A stretch of DNA of 64,000 nucleotides, taken from assembly GCF_013385825.1 (NCBI RefSeq), contig NZ_JACAPG010000014.1:248001-312000 (forward strand). The letters run 5' to 3'. The notes below the pieces were generated by a model. The model was given only the letters and a program-made list of their open reading frames with translations, did not search any database and was not told the DNA's origin. This DNA is from Pseudomonas reactans (GTDB taxonomy: Bacteria; Pseudomonadota; Gammaproteobacteria; Pseudomonadales; Pseudomonadaceae). Position 1 is the stretch's first letter, and every line of letters begins with the position of its first letter. Of this stretch, positions 17,176-26,050 are shown in pieces. The translations under genes were made by a program, and so were the position numbers.

Positions 17176-18078
17176 TCACCTACTCAGTAACGTCTGGCAG
17201 CGCTGCTGTAAAAAACGGTGCAGCACCTTCACCCGCTCCGACACCTGCAAGCGGTGAGGGCACATCAGGTTGAACGGCGCCGGCTCCCCTTGCCAGTCTT
17301 CGAACAGGGGCACCAGGCGGCCGGCGGCGATATCGCCGATCACGTCGAGCCTGGCTTTATAGGCGATGCCGTGCCCGCCAAGCGCCCAGCGGCGGACGAT
17401 TTCACCGTCATTGCTGAGGAAATCACCGGTCACTTCAACCTCCTGTAGCTGATCACCCTGGCGAAACCGCCACGTCTTGCTTACCTGGCCCTGGCGCATG
17501 TACCGCAGCGCACTGTGCGTGGACAGTTCCATCGGCTCGCGCGGTGTGCCGTGGCGCGCCAGGTAGGCGGGGCTGGCGCAAGCGACGCGATGGTGATCAG
17601 GCGCGATGGGCAGTGCCACCAGGCTGGAGTCCTGGGGCACACCGAAACGCAGGGCGATGTCCACGGTTTCGCGGAATAGATCGGCGTTACTGTCGTTCAA
17701 CATCAATTGCAGGCGGATATTCGGGTGTTCAGCCCTGAATTCATCCAGCCAGCCCAGCACCACATTGCGCCCGAAATCCGACGGTGCAGCCAGTTGCAGC
17801 AACCCACTCAAGCCCTGGCTCTGCTGTTTGAGCGCTTGTTCGCCTTCGCTCAACGCCGCCAGTGCCACGCGCACGCTGTCGAGGTAACGCTGGCCTTCCT
17901 CGGTCAGGCGCATGCTGCGCGTCGAGCGTGCCAGCAAGCGGATACCCAGGCGGGTTTCCAGGCGTTTGAGGGCGATGCTCGCTGCTGCTGGGGTCAGGCC
18001 CAGGCCACGGGCGGCGGCGGACAGGCTCCCGGTATCGGCGGTGCGCACGAAGACTTCAAGGTCGAGGATCGAACTCAT
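17176..18078 (-). CDS. LysR-family transcriptional regulator
   Basis: 300 aa. HTH at 1-60 (SLSAAARGLGLTPAAASIALKRLE) and effector domain from about 90; closest in style to the DsdC/AaeR-like group (e.g. LLQLAAPSDFGRNVV). Divergent from an SDR gene with a 101-bp gap, so it likely regulates the SDR gene and itself; it may also affect the aldo/keto reductase 79 bp downstream on the same strand. Confidence 0.9.
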   Translation of the reverse strand: MSSILDLEVFVRTADTGSLSAAARGLGLTPAAASIALKRLETRLGIRLLARSTRSMRLTEEGQRYLDSVRVALAALSEGEQALKQQSQGLSGLLQLAAPSDFGRNVVLGWLDEFRAEHPNIRLQLMLNDSNADLFRETVDIALRFGVPQDSSLVALPIAPDHHRVACASPAYLARHGTPREPMELSTHSALRYMRQGQVSKTWRFRQGDQLQEVEVTGDFLSNDGEIVRRWALGGHGIAYKARLDVIGDIAAGRLVPLFEDWQGEPAPFNLMCPHRLQVSERVKVLHRFLQQRCQTLLSR

Positions 18079-18179
18079 TTGTAAAAATCCTTTAAAGATC
18101 TTGTCGTTTTACCGGGATTTTTCGCGGATTGCCAAGCTGGGAAGATAAACGCTCACTTTTTCAAACAGGACTCTTCCCC

Positions 18180-18884
18180 ATGACTTATTCCCTCAACGGC
18201 AAAACCGTCATCGTGATCGGCGGCAGCAGCGGCATCGGTGCCGCCGTGGCCAAGGCCGCCGCTGCGCGGGGGGCGCAGGTGGTGCTGGCTGGGCGACGCC
18301 TGGTGAGCGGCGTCGATAACGGCCTGCGCAGCGAGCCCGTCGACGTCACGGATGCGGCCTCCTTGCAACGCCTGTTCGAAGCTGTCGGGCGCTTTGACCA
18401 CTTGGTCTACACCTCGGGGCCAAGCGTTCGCGCCAAAACCCTGATCGAAACCGACCTGGTCGAAGCCCAAGAAAACTTCAACGTAAAACTGTGGGGCTCA
18501 CTGCGGGCGATCCAGTTGGCGCTGCCATTTTTGAACGAGCACGGCAGTATCAGCCTGACTTCTGGGCAATTGGGGCGTAAATCCGTGGCGGGGCAGTTCA
18601 TCAAGACGGGCATCAACGCCGCGACCGAAGCGCTGGTCAAGCAATTGGCCAAGGAACTGGCGCCGCGTAGGGTCAATGCGATCAGCCCTGGCGTGATTGA
18701 TACACCGGCCTATGCGGGGCTTGCAGAAGATCAGCGCTTGGCGATGTTTGCCAAGGCCGGTGGCGCGCTGCCGGTGGGGCGAGTGGGGCAGGCGGAGGAG
18801 GTTGCGGCGGGGTATGTGCTGGCGATGGAGAACGGCTTTATGACCGGCGCCGTCATTGATATCGACGGCGGCGGTCTGCTCTGA
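18180..18884 (+). CDS. SDR-family protein lacking the usual Tyr-xxx-Lys site
   Basis: 234 aa Rossmann-fold protein. The cofactor loop GGSSGIGAAVAKA (11-23) and a basic patch GRR (about 38-40) suggest NADP(H). SLTSG supplies the usual Ser, but the expected Tyr-x3-Lys downstream is replaced by QFIKTGINAATEAL: no Tyr is present in the segment and the Lys position aligns with Ile or Asn. RVNAISPGVIDTPA and the C-terminal DIDGGGLL are otherwise typical. It may be a divergent reductase or a non-catalytic binder. Start ATG 18180 (AGGA upstream) is used; the longer frame starts before the promoter region of the divergent LysR gene. Confidence 0.85.
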   Translation: MTYSLNGKTVIVIGGSSGIGAAVAKAAAARGAQVVLAGRRLVSGVDNGLRSEPVDVTDAASLQRLFEAVGRFDHLVYTSGPSVRAKTLIETDLVEAQENFNVKLWGSLRAIQLALPFLNEHGSISLTSGQLGRKSVAGQFIKTGINAATEALVKQLAKELAPRRVNAISPGVIDTPAYAGLAEDQRLAMFAKAGGALPVGRVGQAEEVAAGYVLAMENGFMTGAVIDIDGGGLL

Positions 18885-18891
18885 CGGGATC

Positions 18892-18974
18892 TGTAGGAGC
18901 CGGCTTGCCGGCGATGGCGCCCGTTGGAGCGCCGTAAGGCTTCTGGGCCTCATCGCCGGCAAGCCGGCTCCTAC
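18892..18974. repeat. REPIN, GCCGGCTTGCCGGC type
   Basis: TGTAGGAGCCGGCTTGCCGGCGATG mirrored by CATCGCCGGCAAGCCGGCTCCTAC, between the convergent SDR and MFS genes. Confidence 0.92.
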
Positions 18975-18984
18975 CGGTGGCGGT

Positions 18985-20295
18985 TTAAGCCTTCAGGGTT
19001 CGCGTCATTCGCAGCGCCAACACACTGCCGGCAACGATCACCGCTGCCAGCAGGTACAGCGCCACATCCGTAGACCCGGTGGCATCCTTCACAAAGCCGA
19101 CGATATACGGGCTGAGGAAGCCGGCCATCTGGCCCATGGAGTTGATCAACGCCAGCCCACCTGCTGCCGCGCCGGCACTGAGCATCGCGGTGGGCACTGG
19201 CCAGAACATCGGCAGGCCGGTGAGGGCGCCCATGGTGGCGATGGTCAGGCCGAGAATGGCAATGGCCGGGGTGGTGGCGAAGTTCACCGCGATCACCAGC
19301 CCGACAGCGCCCATCAACATCGGCACCACCAAGTGCCAGCGACGTTCCTTGCGCAAGTCGGCGGAGCGGCCTACCAGCAACATAAACACTGCCGCCAGCA
19401 GGTAAGGGATCGCACTCAACCAGCCGATCACCAGGTTATCGCTGAAACCCAGGTTCTTGATGATCGACGGCAACCAGAAGTTGATCGCATACACGCCGCT
19501 CTGGATGCAGAAGTAGATCAGGCCGAACGCCCAGATCGCCGGGTTCTTGAACACTTCCGCCAGGGAGTCGGTGGTGGTCTTTGGCTTGTTCGCCAGGTCG
19601 GTGGCCTGATCGGCTTCCAACACCGCACGTTCGTGGGGCTTGAGCCACTTGGCGTTGGCAAAGCTGTCGCTGAGCAGAAAGTAGGCGAGGGCGCCCAGCA
19701 CGACAGTCGGGATGCCTTGCAGCAGGAACATCCACTGCCAACCCGCGAGGCCACCTTGGCCAGCGGCGAAGTGGTTGAGGATCCAGCCGGAGAACGGGCT
19801 GCCGAGCAAGCCGGAAACCGGGATCGCTGACATGAACAGCGCCATGATCCGCCCACGGCGGAAGGTCGGGAACCACTGCGAGAGGTACAGCACCACGCCG
19901 GGGAAGAAGCCCGCTTCGGCGGCACCGGTAAACAGGCGCAAGGTGTAGAAATGTGTCGGCGTGGTGACGAACAGCAGGCAGGTGGACAGCGTGCCCCAGA
20001 CGATCATCATCAATGCGATCCAGCGCCGTGGACCGAACTTGGTCAACGCCAGGTTGCTCGGTACGCCGCACAGCACGTAGCCGATGAAGAAGATCCCGGC
20101 GCCGAGGCCGTACACGGTTTCGCTGAATTTCAACGCATCGAGCATCTGCAACTTGGCAAAGCCAACGTTTACCCGGTCGAGGTAATTGAACAGATAGCAG
20201 ATGAAAATGAAGGGGATCAGGCGCAGGGTAATGCGCTTGTAGATGGCGTATTTATCGTCATCGTTGGCCAGTGGGGTCGTGGCGCTCTGTGACAT
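18985..20295 (-). CDS. MFS transporter, anion:cation symporter family
   Basis: 436 aa with 12 membrane segments. The N-terminal YLFNYLDRVNVGFAKLQM and GAAEAGFFPGVVLYLS are hallmarks of the ACS family (tartrate, glucarate, galactonate, phthalate uptake). It stands next to a CdaR-type regulator (divergent, 161-bp gap) and glycerate kinase, which suggests uptake of glycerate or a sugar acid that is broken down to glycerate. Exact substrate is inferred. Confidence 0.9.
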   Translation of the reverse strand: MSQSATTPLANDDDKYAIYKRITLRLIPFIFICYLFNYLDRVNVGFAKLQMLDALKFSETVYGLGAGIFFIGYVLCGVPSNLALTKFGPRRWIALMMIVWGTLSTCLLFVTTPTHFYTLRLFTGAAEAGFFPGVVLYLSQWFPTFRRGRIMALFMSAIPVSGLLGSPFSGWILNHFAAGQGGLAGWQWMFLLQGIPTVVLGALAYFLLSDSFANAKWLKPHERAVLEADQATDLANKPKTTTDSLAEVFKNPAIWAFGLIYFCIQSGVYAINFWLPSIIKNLGFSDNLVIGWLSAIPYLLAAVFMLLVGRSADLRKERRWHLVVPMLMGAVGLVIAVNFATTPAIAILGLTIATMGALTGLPMFWPVPTAMLSAGAAAGGLALINSMGQMAGFLSPYIVGFVKDATGSTDVALYLLAAVIVAGSVLALRMTRTLKA

Positions 20296-20456
20296 GGCAG
20301 TCTCTCTTTATTATGATTTTTCGCGATGCGAGGGTAACGTTGATCGCCCACTGAGTCTCGGCCACCTGGCAGGCCGCTGTCTTTGTGCTTGCGCACAGCG
20401 AACCCGGCTTTGCGCTGTGCCGATGAACAACCGCGCTTTTTAAGGAATTTAACCCC

Positions 20457-21563
20457 ATGTTCGAGCTGGATCATGACCTGGCGCAGGATATCGTCGATCG
20501 AACCATGGCGATCCTGCCTTATAACGTCAATGTCATGGACAGCCAGGGCCTGATCCTCGGCAGTGGTGAGCCCGAGCGTATCAACACTCGCCATGAAGGG
20601 GCACAACTGGTGCTCGCCAACGGCCGGGTGGTGGAAATCGACGGCCAGACCGCCAAGCACCTCAAGGGTGTACAACCGGGCATCAACCTGCCGCTGCTGC
20701 ATGACGGGCGCCTGATCGGTGTGCTCGGCATCACCGGCGAACCGGAAGGCCTGCGCACCTACGCTGAACTGGTGCGCATGACCGCCGAAATGCTGGTCAG
20801 CCATCGTCACCAGCAGGCCGAGCAACAGTGGCGGCGCCAGCGCTGTGATGATTTGCTGGCCTTGCTGCTCGCTGAAAGCGGCGATTCGCCGCGCCTGGTG
20901 GACGAAGCCCAGCAACTGGGGCTCAAGCCGCAGCTGCCGCGCACACCGTACCTGTTCGAACTGGGCGCGGGGCAATCGGCGGAAGCCCTGAGTACGTGGC
21001 TGACCTCGCGTTATCCGGACAGCTGGTGTGTCAGCTCGGCGCAATACTCATTGCTGTGGTGCCGGCCGGCATCCGTGCAGGTCGACAACCCGCGCTTGCT
21101 GGAAAAACTCGACGGCCTCGGTTGGAACATCCTGCGCGTTGCCGTGGGTGGGCAAGCGGACGGTCTGGCGGGGCTGCGCCGTTGCTATCGGCGTGTCGGT
21201 GATCTGCTTGCCTATGGTCGTGATGTGTTGCCGCAGTCGCGCCTGCTGACCCTCAATCGCTATCGCTTGCCCGTTATGCTCTGGCGCCATCGCAATGACG
21301 ACGCGCTCGATGAACTGCTCAACCCGCTGCGTAAAGTGCTGGCCAAGGACAGCAATGGTCAGTTGCAGGCGACGCTGCGCAGTTGGTGCGAATATGACGG
21401 GCAAAGCCAGGCCTGTGCGGACGCCTTGGGTATTCACCGCAACAGCCTGCGTTACCGCATGGAGCGCATTGCCGAACTCAGTGGCGTCGACCCACTGACT
21501 CTGGACGGCATGCTCGCCCTCTACCTGGGCGTACAGCTACTGCCCCAGGCTTTGTCGGAATGA
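20457..21563 (+). CDS. CdaR-family sugar-diacid/glycerate regulator
   Basis: 368 aa. N-terminal diacid-recognition domain (LAQDIVDRTMAILPYNVNVMD, about 5-135) and C-terminal PucR-type HTH (CADALGIHRNSLRYRMERIAEL, about 320-350). CdaR activates glucarate/galactarate/glycerate genes in E. coli. The position between an ACS transporter and glycerate kinase supports the same role. RBS AAGGAA before the ATG; 91 bp upstream of the kinase, perhaps co-transcribed. Confidence 0.92.
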   Translation: MFELDHDLAQDIVDRTMAILPYNVNVMDSQGLILGSGEPERINTRHEGAQLVLANGRVVEIDGQTAKHLKGVQPGINLPLLHDGRLIGVLGITGEPEGLRTYAELVRMTAEMLVSHRHQQAEQQWRRQRCDDLLALLLAESGDSPRLVDEAQQLGLKPQLPRTPYLFELGAGQSAEALSTWLTSRYPDSWCVSSAQYSLLWCRPASVQVDNPRLLEKLDGLGWNILRVAVGGQADGLAGLRRCYRRVGDLLAYGRDVLPQSRLLTLNRYRLPVMLWRHRNDDALDELLNPLRKVLAKDSNGQLQATLRSWCEYDGQSQACADALGIHRNSLRYRMERIAELSGVDPLTLDGMLALYLGVQLLPQALSE

Positions 21564-21654
21564 ACAACAAAGCGCCGCCGCACTTGTGCATCTGACCGGG
21601 GTCAGCAGCCCTGCCAACTGGCAGCATGGGCATCATAAAAACCGGAGAAAGCCC

Positions 21655-22797
21655 ATGAAAATCATCATCGCCCCCGACTCGTTCAAGGACAGCCTGAGTG
21701 CCGAAGGCGTCGCCCAGGCCATTGCCGAAGGGTTGGCCCAGGTTTGGCCGGATGCACAGTTGATCCAGTGCCCGATGGCGGATGGCGGTGAAGGCACGGT
21801 GGATTCGGTGCTGGCAGCCTGCAATGGCGAGTTGCGTCACCACAGTGTACGCGGCCCGCTTGGCGCAGCCGTCGACGCACATTGGGGCTGGTTGGCCGAC
21901 AGCCACACTGCAATCATCGAAATGGCCGAAGCCAGCGGTTTGCAGTTAGTCCCGCCGGGCCAGCGCGACGCCTGCAAGACCACCACCTATGGCACCGGCG
22001 AACTGATCCGCGCCGCTCTGGATGCTGGCGCCCAGCGCATCATCCTGGCGATTGGCGGCAGTGCCACCAACGATGGCGGCGCAGGCGCAATGCAGGCGCT
22101 CGGCGCGCAACTGTTCGACGCCGAACATCAAGCGCTACCCGCCGGCGGCCTGGCCCTGGCCCGGCTGGCGCAGATCAGCCTTGAACATCTGGACCCACGC
22201 CTGGCCCAGGTCCGCTTTGAAATCGCCGCCGACGTCAACAACCCGCTGTGCGGCCCCCACGGTGCGTCGGCGATATTCGGCCCGCAAAAAGGCGCAAATC
22301 CCGAGCAAGTCCAACTGCTGGACGCCGCCCTCAGACACTTCGCCGACCACTGCGCGAAGGTGCTGCCTAAAGATGTACGCGACGAACCTGGCAGCGGCGC
22401 TGCGGGTGGGCTGGGCTTTGCCGCCAAGGCCTTCCTGGGCGCGCAGTTCCGTGCGGGTGTCGAGGTAGTGGCCGAACTGGTTGGCCTGGACGCAGCCGTG
22501 CGCGGCGCCGACCTGGTCATCACCGGTGAAGGCCGCTTCGATGCCCAGACCCTGCGCGGTAAAACCCCGTTCGGCGTGGCGCGCATCGCCCAGCAACACA
22601 ACGTGCCAGTCATCGTGATTGCCGGCACGCTGGGCGAGGGCTATGAGCAGATGTACGCCCACGGCGTGGACGCAGCGTTTGCCTTGCCTTCCGGGCCGAT
22701 GAGCCTGGAACAGGCGTGCAGCGAGGCGCCACGCCTGCTCCGTGAGCGGGCCTCGGACATTGCGCGGGTGTGGCGACTGGCATCGTCCAAAGGCTAG
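21655..22797 (+). CDS. garK: Glycerate 2-kinase (GarK/GlxK type)
   Basis: 380 aa class I glycerate kinase phosphorylating D-glycerate, last step of glucarate/galactarate or glyoxylate-derived glycerate use. Conserved N-terminus MKIIIAPDSFKDSLSA, CPMADGGEGTVDS, IGGSATNDGGAG and TGEGRFDAQTLRGKTP. Start ATG 21655 has GGAGAAAG upstream. The last four bases overlap the stop of the convergent amidohydrolase gene. Gene symbol garK versus glxK is a naming choice. Confidence 0.94.
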   Translation: MKIIIAPDSFKDSLSAEGVAQAIAEGLAQVWPDAQLIQCPMADGGEGTVDSVLAACNGELRHHSVRGPLGAAVDAHWGWLADSHTAIIEMAEASGLQLVPPGQRDACKTTTYGTGELIRAALDAGAQRIILAIGGSATNDGGAGAMQALGAQLFDAEHQALPAGGLALARLAQISLEHLDPRLAQVRFEIAADVNNPLCGPHGASAIFGPQKGANPEQVQLLDAALRHFADHCAKVLPKDVRDEPGSGAAGGLGFAAKAFLGAQFRAGVEVVAELVGLDAAVRGADLVITGEGRFDAQTLRGKTPFGVARIAQQHNVPVIVIAGTLGEGYEQMYAHGVDAAFALPSGPMSLEQACSEAPRLLRERASDIARVWRLASSKG

Positions 22798-23906
22798 TCA
22801 AGCATCTCGCTTGCCAGATGGTCGATCCATTGCTTCTGAAACGCCAGCAGCGCGGCCTTGGGCTGCTGCAGCTCGACCAGTGCGAGCATCGGATCGTCCA
22901 CCGCCGTGCGCACACCCGACAACTCTTCCAGCGTCGCCAACCCGCAAAACGGTACATAGGCTTCGCTGTAGCCGCCTTCGTGCACCAGCACCAGCCGCCC
23001 CTGGCACAGGCGCTCGGCCGCCAGGCGTACGCAGCGTGTCATCAGGCGGAAGGATTCGCTGTGCAGCAACATGCGCGCCAGCGGGTCGACAGCGTTGGCG
23101 TCAAAGCCACAGGCGACAATGATCAGTTCCGGCTGGAAACGCTCCAATGCCGGGACCACGATCCGTGTCATCGCGTGCAGGTAAGCGTCGTGTCCACTGC
23201 CCGGTGGCAAGGGGATATTGATATTCGTCCCCAGCCCGGCGCCACGGCCACGGTCCTGCTCGCCGCTGTAACCGGGCGGATAGCAACCGTCCTGATGCAG
23301 CGAGATCGTCAGCACATCCGCACGCGCCTCGAAGATCGATTGGGTGCCGTTGCCATGGTGCACATCCCAGTCGATCACCGCGACCTTGCCCAGGCCGTTG
23401 CGCGCCTTGGCCGCTTCGATGGCGATGGCAATGTTGGCCAGGAAGCAGAAACCCATGGCGCTGTCCGCCAGGCAGTGATGGCCTGGTGGGCGTGACAATG
23501 AGTAAGCGTTATCCGCCAGGCCCTTGAGCACGGCGTCGACGGCGGCCATCGCCAGGCCGGCCGAAAGCCGGGCGATTTCATAGCTGCCCGGGCCTATCGG
23601 CGCCTGCGGCCCGAGGTCGCCACCGCCGGCATCGCTCAACGCCTTGAAACGCTGCAGGTACGCATGGCCGTGGACGCGCAGCAAGTCGGCTTCGCTCGCT
23701 GGCGCAGCGCTGTGCATGTGCAGGTGATGACCCAACCCGGACACATCCAGCAGGCTTTTCATGCGCCGCTTGGTTTCGGGTGATTCGGCATGCCCGCTGC
23801 CGGCCGGTGGCTGTACCCAACCGCCCACGGGCAAGGTCAATGCATGGGCGCTGGCGCTGTGCCAAAGGCTCATTTCATCAAAGAAAAACGCGGTGGTTCG
23901 GTTCAT
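22794..23906 (-). CDS. Histone-deacetylase-superfamily amidohydrolase
   Basis: 370 aa zinc amidohydrolase of the arginase/deacetylase fold. Motifs: SRPPGHHCLADSAMGFC (catalytic His pair), DWDVHHGNGT (zinc Asp and His), GFDANAVDPLA (zinc Asp), HEGGYSEAY. Bacterial members deacetylate acetylpolyamines, acetoin-related or other acyl-amide substrates; acetylpolyamine activity is possible but not shown. Translationally coupled to the MFS gene by a 4-bp ATGA overlap, and part of a three-gene minus-strand group with an outer-membrane protein. Confidence 0.92.
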   Translation of the reverse strand: MNRTTAFFFDEMSLWHSASAHALTLPVGGWVQPPAGSGHAESPETKRRMKSLLDVSGLGHHLHMHSAAPASEADLLRVHGHAYLQRFKALSDAGGGDLGPQAPIGPGSYEIARLSAGLAMAAVDAVLKGLADNAYSLSRPPGHHCLADSAMGFCFLANIAIAIEAAKARNGLGKVAVIDWDVHHGNGTQSIFEARADVLTISLHQDGCYPPGYSGEQDRGRGAGLGTNINIPLPPGSGHDAYLHAMTRIVVPALERFQPELIIVACGFDANAVDPLARMLLHSESFRLMTRCVRLAAERLCQGRLVLVHEGGYSEAYVPFCGLATLEELSGVRTAVDDPMLALVELQQPKAALLAFQKQWIDHLASEMLD

Positions 23907-25054
23907 ACAGGCTCCATTTCAACGACAGGTCCAGGACGGCTGGCAAGAATCAATACCAGCGACAGAAGGGTGATCACGGCGCCACCGACCAACAGCACGG
24001 CGAAGCCGCCGCTGGCCTCGATCAGCCGGCCGGCTATCGCCGGACCGATGGCCAGGCCACCGCCGATCACCAGGTTCGACGCGTTCATCAACTTGCCGCT
24101 GTGATCAAGGTCGGCCAGGCAAGCAAGGATCAGCGGCAAGATAAAAGTCCAGGCGAATTTGAACAGCAGCGCCGCCAGGGCAAAGCGCACCAGTGTGGGC
24201 TGGCCCAGCAGAAGCAGCACCGCTGCCGCCATTAACGCGTAGCCCGCCAGCAGCAATGACAGGCGCGGCAGGCGGGCGCCGATCAGTGACGCGCAGGCTG
24301 CGCCGGCGATGCCCATCACGGTCGCAATCGCCAGTATCTCGCCACTGTGTTGCGCGGAAATCCCGGCGCTGGCGCCGAGGGCACCGATAAACGTCCAGAC
24401 CCCACCAAGGCTGATGTAAAAAGCCAGCACCGCAGCGACACCGAGCACGGCTTTCACTCGTGTGCCAGTCACTGCCGTCCTGATGGCCTGTGGCGCGGCG
24501 TGCGCGCAAGGAAAACCGCGTACCAGCGGCAGCAGCAGCGCCATCATTCCCGCCAAGATCAGGTAGCCGCTCTGCAGTCCATAACGTTCGAATAAACCTG
24601 GTAATACCGCGAGGCCCACGGCACCGACGATCAGCTGCCCCATCACCCACAAACCGTAGACACGGCTGGGGTTGGCGGTGGTTGCCGCGCTGGCCAGGCA
24701 GATGATCATCAACGAACCGCCCGCCAACGCACTGAACAAGCGCAGGATCAGCAGCTGGACGTAGGTGTCGGCCAGCGTCGACAGCAGGTTGGCGGCAATG
24801 AACAGCACGGCCGCGGCCAAGGCTGCCACTCGCCAGTTCACGCAGCGCAGCCACCAGAAGGCCGGCAGGGTCGCCAGGCTCATTGCGCCCAGTTCGACGG
24901 AAAACAAGTCGCCGATCTGCGCCGGGCTCAGTTGCCATTGGACGGCCAGTTGCGCGCCCACGGCTGGGGCGGTCATCAGGATGGTCGGCGTGATCGCGGC
25001 AAACAGCACGATAGCCGTCAGCCGCCGCCAGGGTGTAGGGGAGGAGTCGTGCAT
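23903..25054 (-). CDS. MFS transporter
   Basis: 383 aa with about 12 membrane segments; no family-specific motif beyond MFS (e.g. LRLFSALAGGSLMIICLA, GLWVMGQLIVGAVGLAVLPGL). Probable exporter or importer of the substrate handled by the amidohydrolase it overlaps. ATG 25054 with GGAGC seven bases upstream is preferred over a TTG two codons earlier. Confidence 0.87.
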   Translation of the reverse strand: MHDSSPTPWRRLTAIVLFAAITPTILMTAPAVGAQLAVQWQLSPAQIGDLFSVELGAMSLATLPAFWWLRCVNWRVAALAAAVLFIAANLLSTLADTYVQLLILRLFSALAGGSLMIICLASAATTANPSRVYGLWVMGQLIVGAVGLAVLPGLFERYGLQSGYLILAGMMALLLPLVRGFPCAHAAPQAIRTAVTGTRVKAVLGVAAVLAFYISLGGVWTFIGALGASAGISAQHSGEILAIATVMGIAGAACASLIGARLPRLSLLLAGYALMAAAVLLLLGQPTLVRFALAALLFKFAWTFILPLILACLADLDHSGKLMNASNLVIGGGLAIGPAIAGRLIEASGGFAVLLVGGAVITLLSLVLILASRPGPVVEMEPV

Positions 25055-25075
25055 ATTCAAGCTCCAAGACAGAGG

Positions 25076-25951
25076 TCAGAACACATGGACCAGGCGCAAC
25101 AACGCGTCGGTTCCTGCGTAACCGTTGGTGGTGGCGACGTTTTGCGAAAGGCTGAACATCACTTGGTTTTGCTTATCGAGCCAATGCCCGACCTCGAACC
25201 CGACCTGGGTGTAGCGCTTGCGGGTGTCGTCGATCGACCGATTGTTGATACGCAATGCGCCGCCCGTGGCCTGGATCAGGCGCAGTGCGCCATAGGTGGC
25301 GGGCGTGAAGTCGTAGGAGGCAAAGGCTTGCAGGCGATACAGCGGGTCTTGCTTGAGCTCGCTGCCAAAATAATCGTCATTCTTGCCATACAGCTGGGCT
25401 TCGAGGTTGGCTTCCAGCACCCAGTTCTCACCGATGCCCTGGGTGTAGTTGTAGACAAAGGTCGCGCCCCAGCGATTGGCGCCGGGGGATACATCGGGGT
25501 TTGTGCTGTGGTATTCGCCCACCGGCAGGGTGATCAGGCTTAACAGGCCGCTGTAAGTGCGCGACGTCGGATCGTTGATTAAAAACAGCGTGCCACCCAC
25601 TTGAGGGTCGCCAAACCCGCTTTCGCCGGTGCGCCGGCTCGCCCCTGGCAGGCGCGCATCAATGTCGGCAAAAGGCAGGATCAATTGTGGGGTGCACAGG
25701 GTGCCGCACGCGTCGGTGAAATACACCTGGCGGTAGGCCATGGCATTGACCTTGAGCTCGGCCTTGCCCGTGCTGTCGGCCGGGCCACGGAAGTCTTGGG
25801 CGCGCGTGGCCGGCAGGTACAACACGCCGAGGCTGGTGCCGGACGGTGCGCCGAAAAAGTCGCGGGCGTTAAGGTCGGCGGCCTGGCTGTCGAGGCACAG
25901 CAGCGTGCCCCCCAGCAGCAGCGGTAGATGACGCAGATGGGTGTAGGTCAT
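25076..25951 (-). CDS. SphA/phenol-MetA-like outer-membrane protein
   Basis: 291 aa. Signal peptide (LPLLLGGTLLCLDSQAA, cleavage after about residue 24) and alternating beta-strand pattern ending in an aromatic residue (LLRLVHVF), typical of an outer-membrane barrel. Resembles the phenol-degradation meta/SphA family of small channels. Together with the MFS protein (21 bp downstream) and the amidohydrolase it suggests uptake across both membranes followed by deacylation; substrate unknown. Confidence 0.8.
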   Translation of the reverse strand: MTYTHLRHLPLLLGGTLLCLDSQAADLNARDFFGAPSGTSLGVLYLPATRAQDFRGPADSTGKAELKVNAMAYRQVYFTDACGTLCTPQLILPFADIDARLPGASRRTGESGFGDPQVGGTLFLINDPTSRTYSGLLSLITLPVGEYHSTNPDVSPGANRWGATFVYNYTQGIGENWVLEANLEAQLYGKNDDYFGSELKQDPLYRLQAFASYDFTPATYGALRLIQATGGALRINNRSIDDTRKRYTQVGFEVGHWLDKQNQVMFSLSQNVATTNGYAGTDALLRLVHVF

Positions 25952-26050
25952 GGCAAGGCGTCTCTTGTTATGGCGCAGCTGAAAACGGGCAAAAGCTGCC
26001 CGTGACCGTCAAGACGACGGTGTTAGAGCCAACGGGAAAAGCGCGGCGGG

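Noticed and set aside
18856..19830. Open frame of 324 codons on the plus strand
   Set aside because: Antisense to the MFS transporter and runs through a REPIN; low-complexity His/Gln/Gly-rich translation.
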